Part shown: positions 35,671 through 44,413 of the stretch, one piece after another | Position numbering within the stretch: the first letter of the stretch is position 1 | Layout of the letters: every line of letters begins with the position of its first letter | Source: Candidatus Methylomirabilis sp. | GTDB lineage: Bacteria > Methylomirabilota > Methylomirabilia > Methylomirabilales > Methylomirabilaceae | Length of the DNA: 64,000 nucleotides | Reading direction: 5' to 3' | Assembly (NCBI RefSeq): GCF_028716865.1 | Contig: NZ_JAQUOY010000007.1 | Location: 1-64,000 of the forward strand | Position numbers and translations under genes: made by a program | Notes under the pieces: generated by a model | What the model saw: only the letters and a program-made list of their open reading frames with translations | Database searches by the model: none | What the model was told of the DNA's origin: nothing

Positions 35671-38600
35671 ATGTCCTTAATTGAAATCTGCGTCAAGCGG
35701 CCTGTCTTCGCCACGATGCTCATTATCTCCCTCGTGGTCATGGGACTGGCGTCCTTCCGGGAGCTAGGGCTCGATGTCTTTCCCAAGGTCGATATGCCCA
35801 CCGTCACGATCACGACGAGGCTGGAAGGCGCGAGCCCGGAGGAGATCGAGAGCAACATCACGAAGCGGATCGAGGAAGCCGTCAACACGATCAACGGGAT
35901 CGACGAACTGCGGTCGACCACCATCGAGGGGCAGTCCCAGGTCTTTGTGACGTTTGTCCTGGAGCGCAAGATCGACGAGGCGGCCAACGATGTCCGGGAG
36001 AAGGTGGCGGCGGTCGTCTCGGCGTTTCCCCAGGGGACCGAGGCCCCGGCGATCGAGAAGTTCGACCCCGACGCGGCTCCGATCATGGCGATTGTCGTCT
36101 CGGGCAAGCGCTCGGCCCGCGAGATTACGGAACTCGCCGACAAGAAGATCAAGCGGCAGCTCGAAACCGTCAAGGACATCGGGGCAGTCACCCTTGTCGG
36201 CGACCGGAAGCGGGAGATCCAGCTTGTCGTGGATCCCCACCGCCTCGAGGCCTACAACCTCTCGATCCAACAGGTCAAAGCGGCTGTCCAGCGTCAGAAC
36301 GTTGAGATCCCTGGAGGCAACATCACCTGGCAGACGCGGGAGCAGGGGCTTCGGACGTTGGGGCGGATCGAGCGGGCTGAGGATTGGGGCGACCTGATCG
36401 TGGCGGATTATAAGGGTGCCCCAGTCCGGATTCGAGACATCGGCGCCGCGCTGGACGGCGAAGAGGAGCCCCGCACCCTCTCCCGCCTTGACGGCAAGAA
36501 CGCCGTCTCCCTCCTGGTCCAGAAGCAGTCCGGGACCAACACCGTGGCCGTCGTCGAGCGAGTCAAGGCGAAGCTTCAAGAGATCGCACAGACCGTGCCG
36601 CCGGATGTCAAGTTCCAGGTGGTGCGCGACATGTCGCGATTCATCAAGCGCTCGATCGCAGAGGTGGAGGAGCACCTGATGCTGGGTGGGCTGCTGGCCA
36701 GCCTCATCGTGGCCTTCTTCATCGGGCGCCTCGTGCGACGGGAACAGGTCGTCCTGGGCGCACTGTTGGCGGGTCTCACCCTGGCGTTCTTCTATGGCGA
36801 TCCGGAGCTGTTACTCACGGTCGTGGTCGGGTCGATTGTCGTTACCGTCATCCTCTTCCTTTCAACCGCTCGCCTTCGGCCCGCCTTCATCGCCGCGATC
36901 TCGATCCCGGCTTCGATCATCGCCACCTTCACCATCATGCGTATAGCCGGCTTTACCCTGAACAATCTCACGATGCTGGGTCTCTCCCTCTCCACCGGTA
37001 TCGTCATTGACGACGCCATCATCGTACTCGAGAATATCTTCCGCCACATTGAGGAGGAACATCGTCCCCCGATGGAGGCGGCGGTGACCGGCGCCAAGGA
37101 GATTGTCCTGGCAGTCATGGCCACGACCCTCTCGCTGGTGGTCATCTTCCTCCCTGTCGCCTTCATGGGGGGGCTCGTGGGACGGTTCTGGAACAGCTTT
37201 GGCCTGACGGCGACCTTCGCCATCCTCGTCTCGTTGCTGGTAGCGTTCACCCTGACCCCGATGCTCTCCGCCCGGATGCTGAAGCCTGTGGTGAGCTCGG
37301 TCGAACCATCGGAGGAGTTCGGCGAAGGCCATGATGGACACCGAGCGCACGATCAAGGATCCAAGGCGACGCGCGTCTATGCCTTTCTGGAGCGCCACTA
37401 CGATCGGCTCCTCGTCTGGTGCCTGAACCACCGGGCTGTTGTCCTGCTGCTGGCCGTGTTCCTGTTGCTCTCAACCGTCCTCATCGGCAGGCTGATGAAA
37501 CCGGATTTCGTTGTTGATGACGACATGAGCGAATTCGAGGTCATCGTCGAGACGCCGCCCGGCTCCTCACTCGACCGGAGCGACAGGATCCTTCAGCGGC
37601 TTGAGGCCGATCTGAAGACCATCCCTGAGGTGGAGCACCTGTTCACCAGCATCGGGGTGCAAGGGAAGGATCGGGCCAACATTACCGATGCCTCGATCTA
37701 TGTGGGACTCACGCACCTGAGGCAGCGGACACGCTCGCAGCAGGCGATCATGCAGGAGGTCCGACAGATGTTCAGGACCCATCCGGACCTGAGAATCAGC
37801 GTGCAGCAGATCGGGTTGATCTCGGGGGGCGGCTTCAAGCAGACCCCGTTCAACCTCGTGCTGCGTGGCCCTGACCTGCAGCAGCTCGATGGCTACGCCC
37901 AGGCCCTCATCAAACGCCTCACTGCCATCCCCGGGTTCGTAGACGTAGACACCAGCCAGGCCCAGCGGCGACCCGAGGTCCAGGTCCAGATCGATCGGCA
38001 GAAGGCGTCCGATCTTGGGATCAGGGCGGAGGATGTCGCGCTCACGCTCCGGACGATGGTGGGTGGGGAGAAGGTCGGTTTCTACCGGGAGGGAGGGGAG
38101 CAGTACGACGTCCGCCTGCGACTCAAGGACGACTACCGGAAAGATGCGTCCGTCATCTCGGCCCTGACGGTGCCGACCGTTACCGGCAGGCTGGTGAAGC
38201 TGAACAATATCGTAAGACTCAACCCGGGACGGGCGCCGGCGCAGATCGACCGCTATGCCCAGGAGCGACAGATTACAGTCCAGGCGAACCTCCACCAGAT
38301 GGCGCTGGGGGAGGCGACCGCCCAGGCCGATGCGGCCATCAAGGCGATAGCGATGTCTCCCGGCTACTCGACCGCGTACCTTGGCCGCGGCAAGTTGATG
38401 GCCGAGGCGTTCTACAACTTCGCGATTGCCTTTGTCCTCTCCATCGCGTTCATCTATATTGTCCTCGCGGCCCAGTTCGAGAGCTTCATCCACCCGATCA
38501 CCATCATGGTCTCAATGTTCCTGTCGATCCCCTTCGGTCTTGTGAGCCTCTTGGCTGCAGGTCAGACCCTGAATATCTATAGCGTCATGGGGTTATTCCT

Positions 38601-38973
38601 TCTCATGGGAGTCGTCAAGAAGAATGCGATCCTCCAGGTGGACTTCACGAATGTGTTGCGCGGGAGAGGTAAGCCGCGCTACGAGGCGCAATTGGAGGCC
38701 GACCGCGCGAGGCTTCGGCCGATCCTCATGACGACGCTCGCCATTATTGCCGGAATGCTGCCGGTTGCCTTAGGCAAGGGCGACGGTGCTGCCTCCCGAG
38801 CCTCACTTGCCACGGCCGTCGTCGGCGGGCAGACCCTCTGCCTCCTGATCACGCTGCTGGTGACCCCGGTCATCTACTCGTACTTCGACGATCTCCGCGG
38901 GCTCCGGATCGTCTCGTGGCTGTACGAGTTCCGACTTCGGACGTGGTTGCAGGACGGCAAAGAGAGGGTCTAG
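35671..38973 (+). CDS. RND efflux transporter (HAE1 type) with an extra hydrophobic insert
   Basis: An 1100-residue inner-membrane pump of the AcrB/MexB superfamily. N-terminal 'CVKRPVFATMLIISLVVMGLASF', the TM4 proton-relay pair GIVIDDAIIVLEN and the two periplasmic porter repeats are present. It is about 50-70 residues longer than usual. After the second helix (LGGLLASLIVAFFIG, about residue 340) an extra 45 residues with two more hydrophobic stretches (GALLAGLTLAFFYG, LLLTVVVGSIVVTVILF) come before RPAFIAAISIPASII. A second, polar insert rich in Glu, His and Gly lies near residue 555. Substrate unknown. Confidence 0.9.
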   Translation: MSLIEICVKRPVFATMLIISLVVMGLASFRELGLDVFPKVDMPTVTITTRLEGASPEEIESNITKRIEEAVNTINGIDELRSTTIEGQSQVFVTFVLERKIDEAANDVREKVAAVVSAFPQGTEAPAIEKFDPDAAPIMAIVVSGKRSAREITELADKKIKRQLETVKDIGAVTLVGDRKREIQLVVDPHRLEAYNLSIQQVKAAVQRQNVEIPGGNITWQTREQGLRTLGRIERAEDWGDLIVADYKGAPVRIRDIGAALDGEEEPRTLSRLDGKNAVSLLVQKQSGTNTVAVVERVKAKLQEIAQTVPPDVKFQVVRDMSRFIKRSIAEVEEHLMLGGLLASLIVAFFIGRLVRREQVVLGALLAGLTLAFFYGDPELLLTVVVGSIVVTVILFLSTARLRPAFIAAISIPASIIATFTIMRIAGFTLNNLTMLGLSLSTGIVIDDAIIVLENIFRHIEEEHRPPMEAAVTGAKEIVLAVMATTLSLVVIFLPVAFMGGLVGRFWNSFGLTATFAILVSLLVAFTLTPMLSARMLKPVVSSVEPSEEFGEGHDGHRAHDQGSKATRVYAFLERHYDRLLVWCLNHRAVVLLLAVFLLLSTVLIGRLMKPDFVVDDDMSEFEVIVETPPGSSLDRSDRILQRLEADLKTIPEVEHLFTSIGVQGKDRANITDASIYVGLTHLRQRTRSQQAIMQEVRQMFRTHPDLRISVQQIGLISGGGFKQTPFNLVLRGPDLQQLDGYAQALIKRLTAIPGFVDVDTSQAQRRPEVQVQIDRQKASDLGIRAEDVALTLRTMVGGEKVGFYREGGEQYDVRLRLKDDYRKDASVISALTVPTVTGRLVKLNNIVRLNPGRAPAQIDRYAQERQITVQANLHQMALGEATAQADAAIKAIAMSPGYSTAYLGRGKLMAEAFYNFAIAFVLSIAFIYIVLAAQFESFIHPITIMVSMFLSIPFGLVSLLAAGQTLNIYSVMGLFLLMGVVKKNAILQVDFTNVLRGRGKPRYEAQLEADRARLRPILMTTLAIIAGMLPVALGKGDGAASRASLATAVVGGQTLCLLITLLVTPVIYSYFDDLRGLRIVSWLYEFRLRTWLQDGKERV

Positions 38974-39002
38974 GGTAAAAGAGTTGGGGATGAGGGGCGA
39001 AG

Positions 39003-39284
39003 ATGGAACTGACGCGGCGGCAGGAGATCATGGCGATGCTACGGGATGGCGAATGGACGCTGGACGAGCTGGCCAGGAATTTCGTAGTGCCCAAGAAGGT
39101 GATCATCGATGACCTCGAGCATATCGCTCGCTCCGTCCCAAAGCCCTTTCGCCTGCAGATCCATCCACCGACCTGCGAGGGGTGCGGCTACCGCTTCAAG
39201 GGTCGGACAAAATTCAACGATCCGTCTCGCTGTCCAATGTGCAAAAACGAACACCTTCGTTCCCAACGATTCCGGATCGAATAA
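39003..39284 (+). CDS. winged-helix/zinc-ribbon regulator (COG3357-like)
   Basis: A 93-residue predicted transcriptional regulator. Residues 1-45 form a winged helix (RRQEIMAMLRDGEWTLDELARNFVVPKKVIIDDLEHI); residues 57-82 form a zinc ribbon with Cys pairs CEGCGYRF and CPMCKNE. The same compact protein is found in archaea and scattered bacteria. It starts 30 bases after the pump gene and may be in the same transcript; its targets are unknown. Confidence 0.85.
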   Translation: MELTRRQEIMAMLRDGEWTLDELARNFVVPKKVIIDDLEHIARSVPKPFRLQIHPPTCEGCGYRFKGRTKFNDPSRCPMCKNEHLRSQRFRIE

Positions 39285-39326
39285 ATCCCCTCTCGCCCCC
39301 TTTTGTCAAAGGCGGGTTGAGGGGAT
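39283..39326. repeat. dispersed AATCCCC hairpin repeat, copy 2
   Basis: AAATCCCCTCTCGCCCCC, TTTTGTCAAAGG and GGGTTGAGGGGAT form a hairpin related to the one at 33792-33834. It begins at the stop codon of the zinc-ribbon regulator and could terminate the pump operon. Confidence 0.7.
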
Positions 39327-39351
39327 GTGGAGCGAGGTAGCGCAAAAAACT

Positions 39352-39379
39352 TTGATACTGCGGGGGAACTTCCTATAAT
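39352..39379 (+). promoter_or_regulatory. strong sigma-70 promoter for queF
   Basis: TTGATA (39352-39357), 16-base spacer, consensus TATAAT (39374-39379). The predicted start lies about 8 bases before the queF ATG, so the message has a very short leader and no room for a preQ1 riboswitch. Confidence 0.72.
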
Positions 39380-39393
39380 GGCGGATAATCGCT

Positions 39394-39759
39394 ATGCCGA
39401 CACAGCCGTCGAAAGCACTTGAGGCGTTTCCTAATCCTGAGCCAGGGCGCGACTACGAGATCCAGATGACGTGTCCTGAGTTTACCTGCCTCTGCCCGAA
39501 GACCGGCCAGCCTGACTTTGCGACCCTCACGCTCACCTATGTCCCGGACCGGTTGTGTATCGAGTTGAAATCGCTCAAACTCTATCTGTGGTCCTTCCGG
39601 AATGAGGGCCACTTCCACGAGGCGGTGACAAACCGGATTCTGGACGACCTTGTCAAAGCCTGTCAACCCCGCTTCATGAAGCTGGTCGCTGACTTTTACG
39701 TTCGCGGCGGCATCCACACCATCATTACCGTCACGCATCAAGTGAGCGACCGTCGCTGA
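39394..39759 (+). CDS. queF: NADPH-dependent 7-cyano-7-deazaguanine reductase
   Basis: A 121-residue unimodular QueF that reduces preQ0 to preQ1 in queuosine synthesis. The active-site segment [19 protein letters not shown] carries the nucleophilic Cys (Cys34), and [19 protein letters not shown] is the QueF family motif. Length and single-domain form match the Bacillus type. It has its own promoter and no que neighbours. Confidence 0.95.
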   Translation: MPTQPSKALEAFPNPEPGRDYEIQMTCPEFTCLCPKTGQPDFATLTLTYVPDRLCIELKSLKLYLWSFRNEGHFHEAVTNRILDDLVKACQPRFMKLVADFYVRGGIHTIITVTHQVSDRR

Positions 39760-39829
39760 CCTTTGCAGTCGGCCATCGGTTGCGAGACCGTATCACTTCT
39801 GTCCCTTCCTTCGAAAATAGCAGTCAGTC

Positions 39830-39859
39830 GTAGGTCGGGTTAGCGTAGCGTAACCCGAC
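39830..39859 (+). repeat. REP palindrome, copy 4
   Basis: GTAGGTCGGGTTAGCGTAGC then GTAACCCGAC, nearly identical to the RAYT-flanking copy at 26483, 12.6 kb away from the transposase gene. It shows that the element has dispersed. Confidence 0.88.
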
Positions 39860-39987
39860 AACTCATTCGACTTGCCTCTCCCAAGGATTTCGCTCCCGCC
39901 CTTCATGCTCTACATCACCAACAACAGCGAAAGCGACATCAGAACCCGCGTCAGCGTTATTGATCGCATAAGAGCGTTAGAAAACAT

Positions 39988-40017
39988 TTGACATAACATG
40001 ATTGAATATCCTATGGT
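39988..40017 (+). promoter_or_regulatory. promoter of the TonB receptor-kinase operon
   Basis: TTGACA (39988-39993), 18-base spacer containing GATTGAAT, TATGGT (40012-40017). A GATCGCATAAGAG motif lies 25 bases upstream. The same two motifs recur near the promoters at 33716 and 45622. The leader to the ATG at 40254 is about 230 bases; I see no recognisable riboswitch in it. Confidence 0.6.
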
Positions 40018-40253
40018 TCTTTCCCCCTGGCTAATATTTATTGGTGGCTTCGAGAATAAAATGCCGGAGCCTTCAGCGGTCCATGTCAGGTAGGACATCT
40101 ATTAAATCAGGTCCTGATAGACGGCGGTCCTTCAATCGAAGGATAGTGTCAGGTTATTGCGCTAACGCGGCGAGCTGGGGAGTGAGCATGACCGGGGACA
40201 ACCGGATGCTGTGCGAGCGTGCCGGTCTCTGGACGTTCCTGAGGAGCGAGCTG

Positions 40254-42269
40254 ATGGCAAGAGTCGTCTGGACCCTTGTGCTGACGTGGGGCCTGATCGT
40301 CGTGTTGGATCACGCTTCCGCTCAGGCCCAGCAACCTCCACCTGACCTGACAGAGCTCTCGCTCGAACAGTTGATGAGCGTCGAGATCACGTCGGTTTCC
40401 AAGCGGGAGGAGCGCCTGTGGGAGAGCGCCGCGGCCGTCTCTGTCATTACCGGAGAAGATATCCGCCGCGCAGGGGTCAAGAGCATCCCGGAGGCGTTGC
40501 GCCTGGTGCCTGGCCTCCAGGTGGCCCAGTTCGGTTCAAACCGATGGGCCATCTCGGCTCGCGGTTTCAATGCTACTTTTTCGAATAAGCTTCTGGTCCT
40601 CATAGATGGGCGGACCGTTTACACACCGCTGTTCGCCGGGGTCTTCTGGGACGTACAGGACACCCTTCTTGAAGATGTCGATCGGATCGAGGTCATCCGC
40701 GGACCTGGCGGGACTCTCTGGGGCGCGAATGCGGTCAACGGCGTGATCAACGTCATTACCAAACAGGCGAAGGCGACCCAGGGAAGCTACCTCGAGGTTG
40801 GCGGTGGGAGCGAGGAACGCGGGTTTGTGGGGACGCGCTACGGTGGGCGGGTAGGGGACGATCTCTTCTATCGGGGCTACTTCAAGTATGCGAATCACGA
40901 CAACCTGGTGACCGCTACCGGCAAGGAGGCCGCCGATGACTGGAGGACATATCGGGGCGGCTTCCGGCTTGACTGGGCGCCTTCCACCCGCGATGCGCTG
41001 ACGGTTCAGGGTGACCTGTATAAGGGCGATTTCGGCCAGACGCTTGCAATCCCCTCCCTCACCCCCCCCTTCTCGGAAACCCCCACCAGCCGGGACGACT
41101 TTGCGGGGGGCAATCTCCTCACACGCTGGAAACATAAGACGGCTGATCGTACTGAGACCACCCTGCAGTTTTACTACGACCGGACCCATCGGAACGAGTT
41201 GCTGTTCCACGAGATGAGGGATACGGTCGATCTTGAGCTTCAGCACCGCTTCCCCATCGGGGCGCGCCACGATCTGATCTGGGGCGTGGGGACGCGCGTG
41301 ACGATCGATAGCATCGACAACAGCGCCTCGCTGGTTTTCACGCCGACGCGTCGAACTGATCATCTGGTAAGCGGATTCGTCCAGGACCAGATCACCCTGA
41401 TCCCGGAGCGACTGACACTCACCCTCGGGTCGAAGTTCGAGCAAAACTCCTACTCCGGCTTCGAGGCCCAGCCGAACGCCCGATTACTGTACGCTCCCAA
41501 CGATTGGAATCGGGTGTGGGCGGCGATCTCGCGGGCGGTCAGGACACCCGCCCGATTCGAACGGGATGTCCAGACCAACGTCGCCGCGTTTCCCGGCCCC
41601 GGTGGACTGACGACGCTCGTCCAAACATCGGGTAACTCCGACTTTGCCTCTGAGGAACTGCTCGCGTTTGAGCTGGGTTACCGGGTGCAGCCGGTCGAGT
41701 GGCTCTCGGTCGATCTGGCCGGCTTCTACACGATCTACGACAACCTGAGGACGTCCGAACCTGGCGCTCCTACCCTTGCGACAGGCGTAAGCCCCCCCCA
41801 CATCGTGCAACCCTTCATGCTCGATAACCGGATGTCCGGCAATACGTATGGTGTCGAGATCGCCAGCACCTGGCAGCCTCTGAGCTTCTGGCGGCTGCAC
41901 CTCAACTACTCCTATCTCATGATCGAACTCCACCCGGATCCGACCAGTGTCGAGCCGATAGCCGATGAACGACGTTCGCCGCGCCATCAGGTACAGGCGC
42001 GCTCTCTCCTGGATCTCCCCTGGCATCTTCAGTTTGATGCGTCGGCCTTCTTTGTCGATCGACTGCCCGAGCTGGCCCCCTCTGTTCCAAGCTACCTGCG
42101 ACTCGACCTCCGCCTTGGGTGGCGTCCGACCAAGACGTTCGATCTGAGTCTGGTCGGCCAGAACCTCCTGGACAACCGACATCCGGAGTGGGGTGGCATC
42201 TTCGGTGTTCCTGTCAGACCTGTAGAGGTCCAGCGCAGCGGCTATGTGCAGGCCACCTGGCGGTTCTAA
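40254..42269 (+). CDS. TonB-dependent outer-membrane receptor
   Basis: A 671-residue outer-membrane receptor. A signal peptide (ARVVWTLVLTWGLIVVLDHASAQA) is followed by the plug domain (SVSKREERLWESAAAVSVITGEDIRRAGVKSIPEALRLVPGLQVAQ... RGFNATFSNKLLVLIDGR... RIEVIRGPGGTLWGANAVNGVINVITK) and a 22-strand barrel ending in Phe (QATWRF). I prefer ATG 40254, which has GAGGAG seven bases upstream, over upstream starts. It overlaps no gene but is four bases from the YfiR-like gene, so it probably senses or imports the ligand signalled by the kinase downstream. Confidence 0.92.
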   Translation: MARVVWTLVLTWGLIVVLDHASAQAQQPPPDLTELSLEQLMSVEITSVSKREERLWESAAAVSVITGEDIRRAGVKSIPEALRLVPGLQVAQFGSNRWAISARGFNATFSNKLLVLIDGRTVYTPLFAGVFWDVQDTLLEDVDRIEVIRGPGGTLWGANAVNGVINVITKQAKATQGSYLEVGGGSEERGFVGTRYGGRVGDDLFYRGYFKYANHDNLVTATGKEAADDWRTYRGGFRLDWAPSTRDALTVQGDLYKGDFGQTLAIPSLTPPFSETPTSRDDFAGGNLLTRWKHKTADRTETTLQFYYDRTHRNELLFHEMRDTVDLELQHRFPIGARHDLIWGVGTRVTIDSIDNSASLVFTPTRRTDHLVSGFVQDQITLIPERLTLTLGSKFEQNSYSGFEAQPNARLLYAPNDWNRVWAAISRAVRTPARFERDVQTNVAAFPGPGGLTTLVQTSGNSDFASEELLAFELGYRVQPVEWLSVDLAGFYTIYDNLRTSEPGAPTLATGVSPPHIVQPFMLDNRMSGNTYGVEIASTWQPLSFWRLHLNYSYLMIELHPDPTSVEPIADERRSPRHQVQARSLLDLPWHLQFDASAFFVDRLPELAPSVPSYLRLDLRLGWRPTKTFDLSLVGQNLLDNRHPEWGGIFGVPVRPVEVQRSGYVQATWRF

Positions 42270-42272
42270 CCT

Positions 42273-42848
42273 GTGATCAGGCGGCGGCCTCTCCTTACAC
42301 GCATTCTGCTGGTCTGCCTGTTGCTGATGGCAAGCAGCGTGGATGGGATGCTCCCCATCAGGATTACCCACGCCCAGCCATCGCCCATTGAATATCAGGT
42401 CAAGGCGGCCTTTCTCTATCAGTTCTTTAAATTCGTCGAGTGGCCCCCGCAGGCGTTCCATGCCACCAACCAGACTATCTGCATCGGAGTGGTTGATGGG
42501 GGGCCCATGGCGAGCGCGCTTCAGTCCGTTGAGGGCAAGGAGGCCAAGGGCCGCCGAGTCGTCGTCAAACGGTTTAAGGAACCGGAGGAGCTGGAATTCT
42601 GCCATATTCTGTTCATCAGCTCCGGGATGGAAGACCGCATGGCGGAGATTCTGGATCGGCTGAAGGGGACAAGCACGTTGACGGTCAGTGATATCGACGG
42701 GTTTGCCAGGCGCGGCGGGATGATCAACTTCATCACGGTCGAGAACAAGATCCAGTTCGAGATCAACGTCGAGGCCGCCGAGCGGGCGAAGCTGCAGATC
42801 AGCTCGCATCTGCTCAGGCTGGCGCGAATCGTATCGGGGGGACGCTGA
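42273..42848 (+). CDS. YfiR-like periplasmic protein (DUF4154)
   Basis: A 191-residue secreted protein with signal peptide (residues 1-34) and the YfiR family pattern IEYQVKAAFLYQFFKFVEWPPQAF, VVKRFKEPEELEFCHILFISS, TVSDIDGFARRGGMINFI and a terminal INVEAAERAKLQISSHLLRLARIV. In Pseudomonas YfiR restrains a diguanylate cyclase whose periplasmic part is CHASE8-like. Here the adjoining gene is a histidine kinase with a similar periplasmic part. GTG start four bases after the receptor. Confidence 0.9.
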   Translation: MIRRRPLLTRILLVCLLLMASSVDGMLPIRITHAQPSPIEYQVKAAFLYQFFKFVEWPPQAFHATNQTICIGVVDGGPMASALQSVEGKEAKGRRVVVKRFKEPEELEFCHILFISSGMEDRMAEILDRLKGTSTLTVSDIDGFARRGGMINFITVENKIQFEINVEAAERAKLQISSHLLRLARIVSGGR

Positions 42849-42849
42849 G

Positions 42850-44412
42850 ATGCGCCTGTTCCGGGATGTCCCCATCCAGAAAAAGCTGAGGCGCATCACC
42901 ATGCTGACCACCAGCGTCGCGCTCTTATTGACCGGCGTGGCCCTTGTCGTCTATGAGTTAGTGGCCTACCGCTCTGTTATGACCCGCGAGATGATGAGTT
43001 TGGCTGACGTCATCGGAGCGAACAGCGCAGCCGCCCTTACATTCAACGATCCAAAGGCCGCGGAAGAGACGCTGTCCGCATTGCGGAAGGACTCTCGGAT
43101 CACGTTCGCGGCCATCTACACGAAGGAGGGGAAGGTCTTTGCTGTGTACCGGCGCCAACTGTTAGAGGAGGACGCGATTCCGGTTGCGCCCCTCGCAGAT
43201 GGAAGTACAATAGAGCGAGGGCGCCTGATCGTGTCTCATTCGATCATCCTCGACCAGGAGAAGATCGGAACACTGTACATCCAGGCCGACACGCAAGAGG
43301 CGTATGCTCGCCTGCGAGTCAGCGCCATGATCATTCTTGGCGTGCTGTTGGCCTCCTCGCTGGTGGCGCTGTTCCTGGCTTCAAGACTCGAGGGCGTGAT
43401 CTCTCAGCCGGTTCTGAGCCTTGCGCATACGGCAGCCATTGTGTCGGAGATGCAGGACTATTCGGTCCGGGTCGCCGGATCCGGTCAGGATGAACTGGGT
43501 CAACTGATCGATGGGTTCAACGAGATGTTGACACAGGTTCAGCGACGCGATATCGCCCTTCAGGAAGCGCGCGACCGACTCGAGGTCACGGTCGAAGAGC
43601 GCACACGAGAGCTGCAAGAGGCGAAACAGCGAGCCGAGGAGGCCTCTCGCCATAAGTCGTTATTCCTGTCCAATATGTCTCACGAACTCCGAACACCATT
43701 GAACTCTATCATCGGCTTTGCCTCGCTGCTTCAGGACCCTGCCGTCAGTTCCCTGAGCGAGAAAGAGATACGGTTCGCGAGGCATATTGTCATGAGTGGG
43801 GAGCACCTCCTTGCCCTGATTAATGATCTCCTTGACCTCTCCAAAGTTGAGGCGGGCAAGCTGGTTCTTCAACTCCACCCATTCCCTCTTCGGGAGGCTA
43901 TCGAGGCGGCCATCTACGCCATTCGCCCGCAGGCCGAGCAGAAGCAACAGGTCCTCGAACTCTCGATGGACGACCCCATGCCGGTCATCAAGGCGGACGC
44001 CACCCGCTTCAGGCAGATCCTCTACAACCTCCTTTCCAATGCCGTCAAGTTTACTCCAGCGGGCGGGCGGATCACCGTTACGGCAAAGATGGTTTCGAGC
44101 TCACAACCCAAAACCCTAGACCCTAAACCCTATACCCTCGACCCCGGCGATTTCGTGGAGATCGCCGTAGCCGATACCGGGATCGGGATCAAGCGCGAGG
44201 ACCTCGCCAGACTCTTCCAGGTGTTCACCCAGCTTGAATCCGCCCTTACCAAGCAGTTCCAGGGTACTGGCCTTGGCCTGGCGCTGACGAAGCAACTCGT
44301 CGAGATGCATGGAGGATCGATCCGGGCGGAATCAGAGGGGGAAGGTCGAGGCAGTACCTTTACCGTCCGGCTTCCCCTACCCTCCCAAGAGCGTCCAGAG
44401 ACGGGGGGATGA
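42850..44412 (+). CDS. sensor histidine kinase, CHASE8-HAMP-HisKA-HATPase
   Basis: A 520-residue membrane kinase. Helices near residues 18-40 and 160-180 enclose a CHASE8-type periplasmic domain (LADVIGANSAAALTFNDPKAAEETLSALRKDSRITFAAIYTKEGKVFAVY). HAMP and a coiled coil lead to the phospho-His in FLSNMSHELRTPLNSIIGF. The HATPase holds VADTGIGI and GTGLGLALTKQLV. Inside the HATPase a 56-base stretch of exact 7-base units (44092-44147) adds about 18 Ser/Pro/Asp/Thr-rich residues. It probably passes a YfiR-controlled signal to the receiver one base downstream. Confidence 0.9.
   Translation: MRLFRDVPIQKKLRRITMLTTSVALLLTGVALVVYELVAYRSVMTREMMSLADVIGANSAAALTFNDPKAAEETLSALRKDSRITFAAIYTKEGKVFAVYRRQLLEEDAIPVAPLADGSTIERGRLIVSHSIILDQEKIGTLYIQADTQEAYARLRVSAMIILGVLLASSLVALFLASRLEGVISQPVLSLAHTAAIVSEMQDYSVRVAGSGQDELGQLIDGFNEMLTQVQRRDIALQEARDRLEVTVEERTRELQEAKQRAEEASRHKSLFLSNMSHELRTPLNSIIGFASLLQDPAVSSLSEKEIRFARHIVMSGEHLLALINDLLDLSKVEAGKLVLQLHPFPLREAIEAAIYAIRPQAEQKQQVLELSMDDPMPVIKADATRFRQILYNLLSNAVKFTPAGGRITVTAKMVSSSQPKTLDPKPYTLDPGDFVEIAVADTGIGIKREDLARLFQVFTQLESALTKQFQGTGLGLALTKQLVEMHGGSIRAESEGEGRGSTFTVRLPLPSQERPETGG
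44092..44147. repeat. in-frame heptamer array in histidine kinase (8 units)
   Basis: Eight consecutive 7-base units: GTTTCGA, GCTCACA, ACCCAAA, ACCCTAG, ACCCTAA, ACCCTAT, ACCCTCG, ACCCCGG. The central five are telomere-like ACCCTNN. The reading frame stays open. A 49-base array sits at the homologous place in the kinase at 54776. Confidence 0.85.
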
Positions 44413-44413
44413 T

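Noticed and set aside
39285-39393. preQ1 riboswitch upstream of queF
   Set aside because: The TATAAT promoter starts the message only about 8 bases before the ATG, leaving no room for an aptamer.
40018-40253. Cobalamin or other riboswitch in the leader of the TonB receptor
   Set aside because: No B12-box or known aptamer sequence is present.
41042-41090. Heptamer array in the TonB receptor gene
   Set aside because: The CCCCTCCCTCACCCC stretch is C-rich but its 7-base register is not regular enough to list with the others.
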